DNA of 64,000 nucleotides from Cyrtodaria siliqua (Eukaryota; Mollusca; Bivalvia; Adapedonta; Hiatellidae). This document shows, one piece after another, positions 44,301-56,300 of this stretch. The stretch covers positions 62,001-126,000 of the forward strand of contig JAWPHD010000237.1 of assembly GCA_037043455.1 (NCBI GenBank), written 5' to 3'. A program made the translations under genes and the position numbers. The number at the start of each line of letters is the position of its first letter. Position 1 is the stretch's first letter. The notes under the pieces were generated by a model, which saw only the letters and a list, made by a program, of their open reading frames with translations, searched no databases and was not told where the DNA came from.

Positions 44301-47300
44301 ATTATTTAATTAGAAAATCAACCGTGTTTAATTTAACGTAACTAACAGTAAACGAAGTTCACTAAACATAAATTTTATCTGTCTATTATCGCTTTTCAAA
44401 CATAAACAACCAACTTTATCTGTTTTCGCACTATGATCGATGCTACATACAAACGCGTCGATTACAATTAATGAGTCCGACGTCGCATGGCAACGATGAT
44501 CACCTTCGATTAAGCGAGGTTAATGGATCTTCCGACCGTAAAAAGTATTCGAGCGAGCCGGGGTATTCCAGAAATAATATTCGAATAATTGAGGTTAAAT
44601 TACATTGAATTATATAGGAGTTGTGTCGGGACCTGAAAATGTGTTCGAGTTACCGATGGTATTCGAATCACCGGTGTTCAAGCTATCGAGGTTCGACTGT
44701 ATTTTATTGTGGCGTTGAATTAACGTGCCTCCATCAATTTTATCGTGATTTTAAATAGATAATGATGAGAAATTAATCTCACTTACGCCAAATTATTTGT
44801 TAATCACATACAATTATAAGAACCGCATGGTTGCAGATTATAGTTTAGGTTACTTCCGTTTTGAATTTGCTTAATTTTATAACATTTAAATAAAGTTATA
44901 ACCGTTTGCTAACAGTTTTTTTCGAAAATGCTAATTACTTCATGCAATAATCATCACTTAGACATTAAGATATTGTACGACAGCGCCAACGTAAATGTTG
45001 AAGTAAATCCAAAAATTATTTCGGATGATTTATAACAAAAAAAATAATCACTTTCCATTTTCAAGTTGTTAATTGTTGTTTTTTTAAATGTTATTCACTT
45101 AATAATTACATAACATAACGAATCCTGTTTAACTTCATTACATATATTAATGAAGTGTTTACAAGACAGAAAAAATCGAGAACAGCAAATGAAACAATGT
45201 ATAATTTGAGTGAAAAGTGTAACCTACATTTTCTCTGTTTTTTTGTGGTGCCTGCATAGCATAGCAACCTAACCAAGCTAATAACTGGCCATAACTTGTG
45301 AAGTTTTTGACCTATGTTCTTGAAACTTCACACACATCTTCATCTTAACCAAAATAATGTCATTACCCATGTCCAATAACTCTGACTTCCATTTTGGCAG
45401 AGTTATGCCCCTCTTCATAAAACTTTAACCTGCAACCTAACTTGGCAAATATTGATCTATGGTCATAGAAGTTTACACAGTTCTTCTTTATCAGTAATCT
45501 TTTATGCCCCTTTTCATAAACTTAAACACTTTTAAAAAATCTGCTCCATAATTATGCCCCCCTACCCGAAGGGGTGGCATATGGCTTGCACAGGCTGTCG
45601 GTTGGTCCATAATCTTCTTGTCTTTGCGAGAACTCAAGAACAGCTCGAACTACAAACTCAAAACTTGGCAGAAATGTTTGCGTCATAGTGTAGTTGTGCA
45701 CCTCCCCTTTTGGGTAGATTCGCATAAGAAATGTGGTTGGCATGGTAACAAAACTTGTAAAAAATCACTAAAAATCACTTATCTTCGTGATACTCAAGAA
45801 CGGCTGGCACTACAAACTCGAAACTTGGCAGGAATGTTTGTGTCATGGTCTAGTTGTGCACCTTCCCTTTTGGGTAGATCACTTAAGAAATGTGGTTGGC
45901 ATGGTAACAAAACTTGTAAAAAATCACTAAAGATCGTTTGTCTTTGTGATACTCAAGAACAGCTGGCACTACAAATGCCAAACTTGACAAGAATGTTTGT
46001 GTCATGGTGTAGTTGTGCACCTCCCCTTTTGGGTAGATTCGCATAAGAAATGTGGTTGGCATGGTAACAAAACTTGTATAAAATCGCTTGTCTTCGTGAT
46101 ACTCAAGAACAGCTGGCACTACAAATGCCAAACTTGGCAAGAATGTGTGTCTCATGGTTTAGTTATACATCTCCCCTTTTAGGTAGATTTGCATAGGTAG
46201 ATTTGCATAAGAAATGCCCCGTGTGGTTGCCGGGGGCCCCGTTTGGTCACGGGGCAAAGAATACGGCCACTGCAGATCCCTTTGGAGGGGTAGGCAAAGG
46301 GGTAGAATCCCCCCAAATTTTTGTTCATGTTCATTAAAGGTCTTCATCATGATCCCTGCATTGTTTCAGGTGCTATCTCGCTCGCATCAAAAGAGCAGTG
46401 GCAGAAAAACAATAACGTGGCTCCAGCGTAAATGGAGTTTCTACGATAGAATTTGCAGCATCTCTGCAGTTCAGGGTGAGAAGGTTCTAGGCCCATATTC
46501 CATATTTTATCTCGATGTACATTGAAGCTGAGCCTGGCATGTTCATGCCTTTTAGGCGCCATGTAACCTTTTCATGTGTTGGTGCGCCTTAAAACCCCAA
46601 TTCAATTCAATGCATAAGAAATGTGGTTGCCATAGTAACAAAACTTGTATAAAAAAAATGACTAAAAATTGCTTGTTAATTTTTAAAACTATCTTGGCTT
46701 ATGGGTTCAATTTTTTAAAAAAAAATTGTGAAATTTCTTTTTTGAATTTTTTTGAATTTTTTTAAGAAAATAATTTTATTTTTTTTTGATTTTTTTTTGA
46801 AATTTTTGAATTTTATTTATTTTTTTGAAATTTTTTGTTTAATTTTTTTTTTTTTTTTTTTTGAATTTCAGTTTTACATAGAGTTATAGGGAAGAATTTC
46901 AAAACTACAAGAGATAAAGGTTTAATTTTATTTAATATCAGCTTTTGGATCCTCTACCAAGTTTGTTCAAATGGTGAATCTGGGGTCAAATTTGGACCCC
47001 GCCCCGGGTGTATCCAGTAGAACGATACAGGCCCTCTTGGGCCTATTGTTTTTAATACACAAGTATGTTGTGATGTTTCTATATTTAAACCTAAAGACCA
47101 TATTAATTTAAAATTACCTCCCTTTATTGAATGAATATTAAGATTAAATTTGATTCTAATTTAAAAAAATACATTTATGATTTATTTTCACTCTTTAAAC
47201 TCAAACTATTGAATAATTTTGACATATGGGATACATTATTTTGATGAAGAATATGCAAATTAAGCAACCCATGTGAAAGACCTACATATATATAAGGATA

Positions 47301-50300
47301 ACTGCCAATGATACACTATGAACACTGACCGCGTCATACCAAAGACTTTAAAAATGGAGTAGTCACTTGTAACCCTTGCCTGACGAGCAAATATAGGGTA
47401 GTGCTACGACTGATTGATCAGTGTCAGAATAATGTGACTGGGTGGGTGGTATCATGTCTACTACGGCGTGATATTCCAGTATGGCAGCACTATAAAGAAA
47501 CCATTGAGTTCGCTGCTTCAAGTAGACATATCATCACATCACACAACAACACGCACATAAAAGTCCAGACATTGTGCCTATAATCGTCGGGTAGGACGCC
47601 TGTCGTAGGTGGAGGGACTATAATCCTTAGAAATACACACTCACACACACTATGAACAGACCAGACTCTATTGTGCCCATAGCGCCATGGTTCTCCTGGC
47701 GTTTTAGTTGGCGGACGGTCTATAAACCTTAGAACGACACACACACACACTGATACACTATGATTGAGCTTGTTGGTGGAGGGACTATAAACCTTAGAAC
47801 CACACACACACACACACACACACACACCACACACACACCACACACACACACCTGACACTATGTATATGTGAAGACTCACTAAAAAGTGCTTGGCTTCCAT
47901 AACTCAAAAACAGCTGGCACTCACAACTTGGCAGTAATGTTTGTGTCATGGTTGTTCAAGGGGGGCATATATGTTTTACAAACATTTCTTGTTCACCAAG
48001 CATTGCAACCCTGTCTTCAAACTTCATAGTTACATTGTTATTTCTGAAATATGCACATGGCAGGCGACACAAACGTCCCTTGAAACACCCTACTGGTTAA
48101 GGTCCACATCTTTTCTATCAGGAGGCCCCATGTTTGAGGAACTTTACAGACTATACACAATGTGTTTGAACATTAAGTGAATACTAATGAATGATTGTGT
48201 TTACAGTTTGAAGTTTTGCCACGGTGTTGGAGACAAGACGGTCCTAGCCAGCCTGGGCAATCGGGACTTTAGACAGGCTATATATGATGTGTGTAACCAT
48301 GTAGTGAGGGGCAATCTCAAACACGATCAGGCCATTGCAACATTTGCAGACCTAAAGGTAAATACATACATGGATCAGATGTAATATTTTTAGCCACTTG
48401 CTAAAAAAATATGCAAGTGTGAAGGATTTAATGGAGGTACTTGCATTAATAATTTAAAACCTTGATTCATTTTAGAAGGATTGCTGTACAACTAAATAAT
48501 GACATTTTCACTTTCTCAGCTAGATGCAGGAATGTAATAATGTATAATTATACTATAATACTTATATCCACCTATTTTAAAACTAAGTTCTAAAGATAAA
48601 TATTCAATAAATGTAGACTGACACCTACTGAGTTTCTTTCATTACTTGATAAATGTAAGTTAGAACCCTGATACTTGGTTCAGAGGTTTATATATGTTAG
48701 TATTTGATATAAAACTTGGTCATAAAAGGAGAGTAGGGAAACTGAAACAGCTGGCATTCGTCGTGTATATAACATAGTGTCAGTGTTTTATTCAAGCTGG
48801 TTTCTGCCAAGAATTTGAGCCAATTTAAAGTATAATAGGTATTTACGTCAGTAAGAAAAGCATATATGTAGTCGCGCAAACAATTCTTATATACAAAGGA
48901 GCACATGCGTGTTGTTGTGGGAAGTTGACTCATGGACAATAGAGGGTGGAGCTAGAAATTGAATGTCAGAACTACCAGTATCAGTTTGAATGACCTTTAA
49001 AGGACGATTGCCTTACTACTTTTATTAACCCAGGTTTTCCTTAAACCTGGTTTACTAAAAAAAATACTGAAAGTGGTTAAAATTGCTCAAGAAATGTGGC
49101 CTGTATCGTGTTGGGGTATGTCGTTTGGCATGCGGCGGGCGTACGTCGTCAAACTCTTAGTTCCCACTCAGTAACGTTTGTTAGGAATGAGGTATTGTGA
49201 CGAAACTTGCAGGGTAGGTAGCTTATATGGAAAGGAAGCTTGGGATTGCATTTGGGTCACTGGGATCAAGGTCACTGTTATTAAATTAGAAAAACAGTTT
49301 CCACTCAGTAACTTAAGTAAGGAATGAGATATTAGAATGAAACTTGCTATGCAGGTAGCTTATATCAAAAGGAAGTTTGATTGCATTTGGGGTCACTCGG
49401 GTCAAGGTCACTGTTACTAAAAATAGAAAAATGTTTTCCGCTCATGGAAAACATGGTTTTCATGTAATTTCCACGTTTCTTGTAATTAAAACCTTATTGC
49501 TTTCTAAATCCCTCTTGAGTTGGTTCCAGAAATAGTTGAGTTTATTTATTTCATTGACTGAACACTTCAACTTCAGTGACATTATACTGATGTGCAAGTT
49601 TTATGTATGAACATTTACTGCCTGATCAAAGTTCAACTGCATGCTTTGTTTCGTTTCAGTGCAAGTTTCCAGATTTTGTTTCTCTAGTGGCAGATGTACT
49701 TAGTCTTATTGGTAAGTAAATTTACACAATTTATCATTCATTGTGTTTTGTAATGTTCAAATTTTATTTATTTTCACGGAAAATTAATCTATACAAGTTT
49801 TAAAATAATAAGCTTCAGTCTAAATAAAGACCTGAGCAGGCAATCATTGACATACTCTTTTGAGACAGACTACTATTTACAAATTATGTGGAATTATTAC
49901 ACTATGTTTTGTTCATATTTATGTTACAGATGTTGAGTTGAGCTGTACAGATGACAGTAAGTCAGTCCGTGAGAGATACACTAGCCTGGTGCAGGCAGTT
50001 GCACTGGTAAGTTGATAGAGACATGCAAAAAAGACAACACATTATTCTTTACAATGGTCCTAGATGTTCATTGAATATAATTATAATATCGAGAAGGAAA
50101 GACATCTCTTCATTTGTTAAGGCTCGACACAGCATCACATTTGCACATATTTTATACATACTTAATTGGGAAATAAACAAGTGTTTCTCTTTATTCACTT
50201 GGTGCTGGAGTGAGCATGTGTATAGCATATGGACTTGATATTTAGAGGATTTGGGTTTACGCCTTCACCAGTGTTTTCCGTAGGACTTTTCATTTAAGGG

Positions 50301-53300
50301 TCCAGGGACTTCTGGAAAAAAATATTTAAGGGTCCCAACTCTGATTTTGGGGGTCCCGAGTTTAAATAACAAATTAGCGAAGCAAAACTTATTTCTTCCT
50401 CGGTAATTTCTGTACATTTCCATTGAACATTTGAATATTTTTTTAAGCGTAGCACATTCGGCAGATGAATGATATTATTCGAGCAGGTGCGCATCATTAC
50501 AGATGCTTTATTTGCTATTTTCTTTATTAAGAACAAGTTCCTACATGACATTTTAACTGAAGAAGCGAATACGTAGAAAAGTACCAAAATGGATATTTGA
50601 CAGGAGTGCGTCCCGAGGACGCAGGAGATTTAAAAATATGAGTCCTCTGGCAAAAGTTGCGTCAGTAATGCAGAAAAACTGCGACCAGGAAAACCTGCCT
50701 CACTGGCACGGCACCATTGAGTGCATTGTCGGTGTGTTCTTGATCAAGACACTAACCTAAATGTCGTCTGTTGGATAGGGTCGTAAGCTTGGTTTGCCAT
50801 GTATAAGAACCTATTATCCATGCTGGTTAATGACTGTTAGGAATCTGCTTATTAGTAAGAGTAGGGCAAGGTTCCCGGATTCTTATGTATCTTTCCCCTC
50901 TATCTGGGGCGTCTCTCAATAACCTATACTGTGTTTATGAGCTGTTAAACAACATTCAAGTCTTTATTTCATTCACCATCAGACAAGAATCTCTGCTATG
51001 TTTTTGAGATCTCAGTTTTAACACAAGACTTCATTTCATGTCAAATGATTTTAGTTTTGAAATCTTGAGAATCCTTATAGCATTATGTTTCTTCATGATA
51101 GGCTCTAGATTGTGAGGCTCTCCTGAAGACGCGCCTCGACCATGAGACCCTAGAAAGTGCCAGCCTTGTCCCAAATAAGACTGTGTTCACACAGAGACAT
51201 GTAAAGATTAAAACTCGGCTTTAGTGAGTATTCAGTTAAACTTGAATTGTTTTTGATGACTGGCAAGTGACTATGACATTTTGATATGAAAGTTGTCTCG
51301 TCGTTTCTGGAATTTAAAGAAACATACAGAAATGTTGATTATAAAAAAACCCGTCACTTTAGTATTTCTACACATTTTGAACAATTGTAAATCCTACTTT
51401 AACTGTTAATATAAAAGCCACACACTTACATTAAGATTTCTATATGTCCATTTAATAGACTTTGTTTTGAAGCATATTATTGATCCGGTAAGTCGGTGGA
51501 TATTTGATTTTACATTGGTGTGCACAAGTTTATAATGTTATTGGTAGGGTGGGTCATCCCTAAAAGTTCTGTATGGCCCAAGTTAACATATATATATACC
51601 ATATACATGTTTGTTAAACTTGTTTATACTTTTAAGATACAGTTCTGTTAAAAAACACAAAAAAACTCTATATGTCTATTTTAAAAATTGATTCGCACAA
51701 TTGTTTATTTTAAAATGCGCTGGCCTTCCATTCCACATGTTTAAAATAGATTAGTTTTGACTGCAGTGCAAAAGATTCTTAATTATGTAAATGTTTAAAT
51801 CTGTATGCAGCTACAAGCAGCAGAAGTTTAATTTGTTGCGAGAGGAGAGTGAGGGTTATTCCAAGTTGGTGACCGAGCTGAATCAGGAGATTACGGACAG
51901 ACTGACCCCAGAAAATGTCCTCCAGAATATCAAGTCTCTGATTGGTAAGTTGCTCTAAGATACTGGTGTTATAAAAAATTGCAGCAATATTTGCATGAAA
52001 CTTGACATGTTTAACCAAATGTATGGTCTTATATTAAGTTCACAGGGTCAAGGTCATGCAGCTTCTGTGAATTTTTTTATTTTAACATTTTACACACATT
52101 GTTTCTTTTACTTGCTAAGGTGACCAACAAAGAGGTATACATTTTTGGCAGATGTTAAAATTACATTTTATATTTTGTCATGAAATTTGAAAAAGAAAAG
52201 ACGGATTGGAAATAAACTCATTTGAGATCAGCCTTCCCATCGTCTTTGAAATGAAAGAAATCGTATGACCTTGTACATTTTTGGAGAGCTAATCTCAGAA
52301 AGTACCAGTACTGAATGAATAAAATTACAATTTGTAGTGGAGGAAAGGGTTCACTTTTCAGGGGTATGTGCTCTATAGTTAAAAAAATACTCTGCTAAAT
52401 ATTAGGCAAAAACAAAGTTATATATGTGTTTCAGGTTACACTAAAATAAAAAAAATAGGGTAGGTAGGTAGACTTTTTTTTCTTACCCCCGAAGGGTGGC
52501 ATATAGTAGTTGCACTGTCTGTCCGTTCATCGGTACAATCGTGTTCGCTTCATAACTCTGACAATAATGGACGGATTTTAAAATCACTTCGCACTATTGC
52601 TCACCACAACAAGACGACGTGTCGCGCACAAAAACCAGGATCCGTGGCTCCAAAGTCAAGGTCACACTTAGAGGTCAAAGGTCAAAATCCGTTCGTCTGT
52701 ACACTCGTGTCCGCTTCATAACTCTGACAATAATGGATGGATTTTCAAATAACTTCGCACAATTGCTCACCACAAGACGACGTGTCGCTCACAAAATCCA
52801 GGTCCGTGGCTCCAAGGTCAAGGTCACACTTAGAGATCAAAGGTCAAAATCCGTTCGTCTGTACAATCGTGTCCGCTTCATAACTCTGACAATAATCGAC
52901 GGATTTTCAAATAACTTCGCACAATTGCTCACCACAAGAAGACGTGTTTTTTGTGTTTTTTAGCTCTACTGGCCGAAGGCCAGCAGAGCTTATGGGATGC
53001 CGAGTTGTCCGTCGTCCGTCCGTCCGTCGTCCGTCCGTCGTCCGTCCGTTGTTAACTTTTGTCTCGTTAAGACGATAGGGCCTTCATTTTTCATCCAATC
53101 TTTACAAAACTTTAACAGGTTGTTAATATCAATGAAAGCTCGGATGAGTTCGAAAACCAGCCAGATCGGCCAAGTAACAGCGGAGTTATGGCCCTTGATT
53201 TAGTTAAAAATGCTATATTGCTATGTTTTGCCTCGTTAAGACGATAGGGCCTTCATTTTTCAACCTATCTTTATCAAACTTTACCACATTGTTAATATCA

Positions 53301-56300
53301 ATGAAAGCTCCGACAAGTTCGAAAACCAGCCAGAACGGACCTGCAACACCAAAGTTATGGTCCTTGATTTAGTTGAAAATGCTATATTGCTATATTTTGC
53401 CTCGTTAAGATGATAGGGCCTTCGTTTTTCATCATATCTTTACCAAACTTTACCACATTGTTAATATCAATGAAAGCTTGGACAAGTTCGAAAACCAGCC
53501 ATATCGGGCTAGTAACAGCGGAGTTATGGCCCTTGATTTAGTTAAAAATGCTATATTTTGCCTCGTTAAGACGCTAGGGGCTTTATTGTTCATCCAATCT
53601 TTACCAAACTTTATCAGATTGTTAATATCAATGAAAGCTCGGACAAGTTCGAAAACCAGCCATATCGGAATAGAAAGAGCGGAGTTATGGCCCCATGATT
53701 TAGTTAAAAATGCTATATTTTGCCTCGTTAAGACGATAGGGGCTTCATTGTTCATCCGATCTTTATAAAACTTTATCAGATTGTTTATGTCATTGAAAGC
53801 TCAAACAAGTTCGAAAACCAACCATATCGGACTAGTAACAGTGGAGTTGTGGCCCTTGATTTAGTTAAAAATGCTATATTTTGCCTCGTTAAGACGATAG
53901 GGGCTTCATTGTTCATCTGATCTTTACCAAACTTTATCAGATTGTTAATATCAATGAAAGCTCGAGCAAGTTCGAAAACCAAACATATCGGACCAGTAAC
54001 AGCTTAGTTGATTTAGTTCAAAACGCTATAAAACGCTATATTTTGCCTCGTTAAAACGAGAGGGCCTTCATTTTTCATCCGATCGTTACCAAACTTTTAT
54101 TTTTTTAATTATTTTTTTAAATTAATATATTTCTTCTTTTTTTTTTTTTTTTATTTTTTTTTTATTTTTTTTTTTAAATTTTTTTTTTAATTTTTTTTTT
54201 CTTTTTTTTTTTTTTTTTTTTAATTAATATATTTTTTTTAGCTCTATGTTGGACCAGTCGGACAAGTAACAGAGGAGTTATGGCTCTTGATTTAGTTAGA
54301 AATGCTATATTTTGCCTCGTTAATACGGCAGGATCTTCATTTTCATCTTATCTTTACCGAACTTTAACAGATTCTTTAGTTATGACCCTTGATTTAATTC
54401 AAAAGCTGTTTTTTGCCCGAAACTTCCAAAAAAACGTAAATGGCAGTCACTCGCTTCATTGATGTTATAAGAGCCATGTTAGCCAGTAGAGCGTCCACAG
54501 GCCCTCTTGGGCCTCTTGTTTAATTTTATTTCCTTTTTTATTTATTTTTTTATTTATTTTTTTGGAATAATGTTTTTTTTTTATTATTTTTTTTTTAGTT
54601 TTTTGAATAATTCAGTATTTATTCATTTTTAAATTGATTTATTTTTTTAATAATTTTTAAATATATCTGTTTGTTTCATATTGCTCCAAGGTCATGGTCA
54701 CACTTACAGGTCACTTTGGGGGCATTTGTTACTGTGACATTTCTTGTTTTATATATTTTTTTATTTTATTTTTTGAAATGTCAGATTTTATCATTTTAAA
54801 TTAAATGCAAAATATTAAACCAGACTGTTTGAATATCATGGCAAGCACCGCCGTGCCTGGAGGCGGTGAGCACGCCATTGTTGTATTTTGTCTACCTCCT
54901 GAACTAAAAATCGACGTGGTGTAAATTATTCACAAATTATTCCCGATTTTATTTTTTGTTTGTTTTTGGTGTTGTAAAAAATATTTTAGGGTCAGTGCTA
55001 CAATTTAGGGTCGGTCGGGTAACCGGAAACACAATATATTTTTATTTTTGGCCTTAAGAAAGTTGTGAAGCAAAATCATACTCGAAACAAGCAATTTGTT
55101 GATAATTACTTGCCAGGAAATCTGTTAAAAAGTTGTGTGGTTTCACTGCCGTGATGAATTGCTTCGGAAGCCTAGTTGTCACACAAAAACACAATGAGAC
55201 ATTGGATTCTGTGTGTGTTGTGGATACCTCTCTGTTCATTTTTTTGTCAATCGTAAAATTTCAAAATGTTTGCAGGTTGTTTCAACTTGGATCCAAACCG
55301 AGTGATAGACATCCTGTTGGAGTCATTCGAGAATCGCCCAGAGTTGGAGGATTTCTACGTACCACTGATCAAGTCTTACATGAAGGATAACGAAACATTG
55401 TGCCATATACTGGGCTTCAAGTTTCAGTTTTTTAAGGTTTGTCAGTCCCGTCTGTTTATAAAATAAAAATTCTTTTTCCTCCATCTATAGTAAGATTTTA
55501 AAAAAAAGAAGAAAGCAGCTCCAGTTTTAAAATTGTTAAGTCTTTTTTAAAGAAAGAACAGATATAATTGTCTCATAAATAAAAAGTGATGTAGAAAATT
55601 AATGACTAAAACATCACCTTTAATTAAAAATCACTGATTTCACCGTCAATAATTTACAAGAAATGAGTCTGTCATAAGCTATTCATTTCTTACTGTTACG
55701 TTTTGTGACGGCTTGAATATTGAACAACTGATATATTTATATTCCAGGATGATGAGACACCATCTTCGCTATACAAGCTTGCTGCTCTGTTGCTGAAGAA
55801 TGAACTGGTACAGCTGGATACATTATATCCACATGTAAGTAACTTAGCTGCCTCGTCTCGACACCAGTCTCTTACTCCGAATTTATAATATAATAGTTCT
55901 TTTGTTTAAAAATAAAAGACCGTATATTTTGGTTAAAAACAAAACAAACACGGTATTCTTTGAAACCGCTTGAAGCTTTGAAAAAATATGTATCAAGAAG
56001 TCTTGAACTATTTTCATACTTTAAAATTTCTAGTTTTAGCTAGGTGGGACATTTTACTTGTTGAATAACAATTTACTATGTGTATAGTGGATATATAAAG
56101 ACTTAATTGCCAACAGTTGTTCACAAACTCTCATTACCAATACACAATAGAAATGTTAAGATGTCTAGGAAGAAAGATTATTCCCTATAGTACTGTTATT
56201 TTGGATTACTGTCGCTTTCAGTTGTACCCGTCGGACAGCACAATATTTGAACACAGTAAGAAGGAGTTTGCCGATGCCAAAGTGTATGCCAGGAAACTTC

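Larger units (their letters stand above)
45553..47993 (+). mobile_element. Tandem-repeat-cored element, family C2 type, with nested insertions
   Basis: The 5' side has the hairpin CCCCTACCCGAAGGGG with 'tggcatatggcttgcac'. Four ~160-bp repeats (about 45618-46200) contain 'aactcaagaacagctggcac' and 'ttgggtagattcgcataaga'. The last repeat and the 3' end ('ggggggcatatatg ... acatttcttgtt') lie at 47880-47993. Insertions between them: a family C SINE (46217-46610), a T-rich block, a family B 3' fragment (to 47050) and CA-rich sequence. Confidence 0.6.
52402..55056. mobile_element. TTAGGCCT-family MITE, outermost layer of a triple nest
   Basis: The left end 'ttaggcaaaaacaaag' with 'tgtgtttcaggtt' and 'gggtaggtaggtaga' (52402-52483), and the right end 'gggtcggtcgggtaaccgga' with 'ttttggccttaa' (54960-55056), match the two ends of the element at 40369. 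Everything between is inserted DNA (see 52484 and 52961). Confidence 0.65.

Noticed and set aside
45618..46182. Overlapping frames on both strands in a repeated segment
   Set aside because: Products of the ~160-bp tandem repeats of a tandem-cored element, with no conserved domain.
47490..47900. 136-codon minus-strand frame rich in Cys/Val
   Set aside because: Created by CA microsatellites (CVCVCV runs).
50269..50690. Possible transposon with cagtgttttcc ends
   Set aside because: A right end of matching sequence and a target duplication could not be found.
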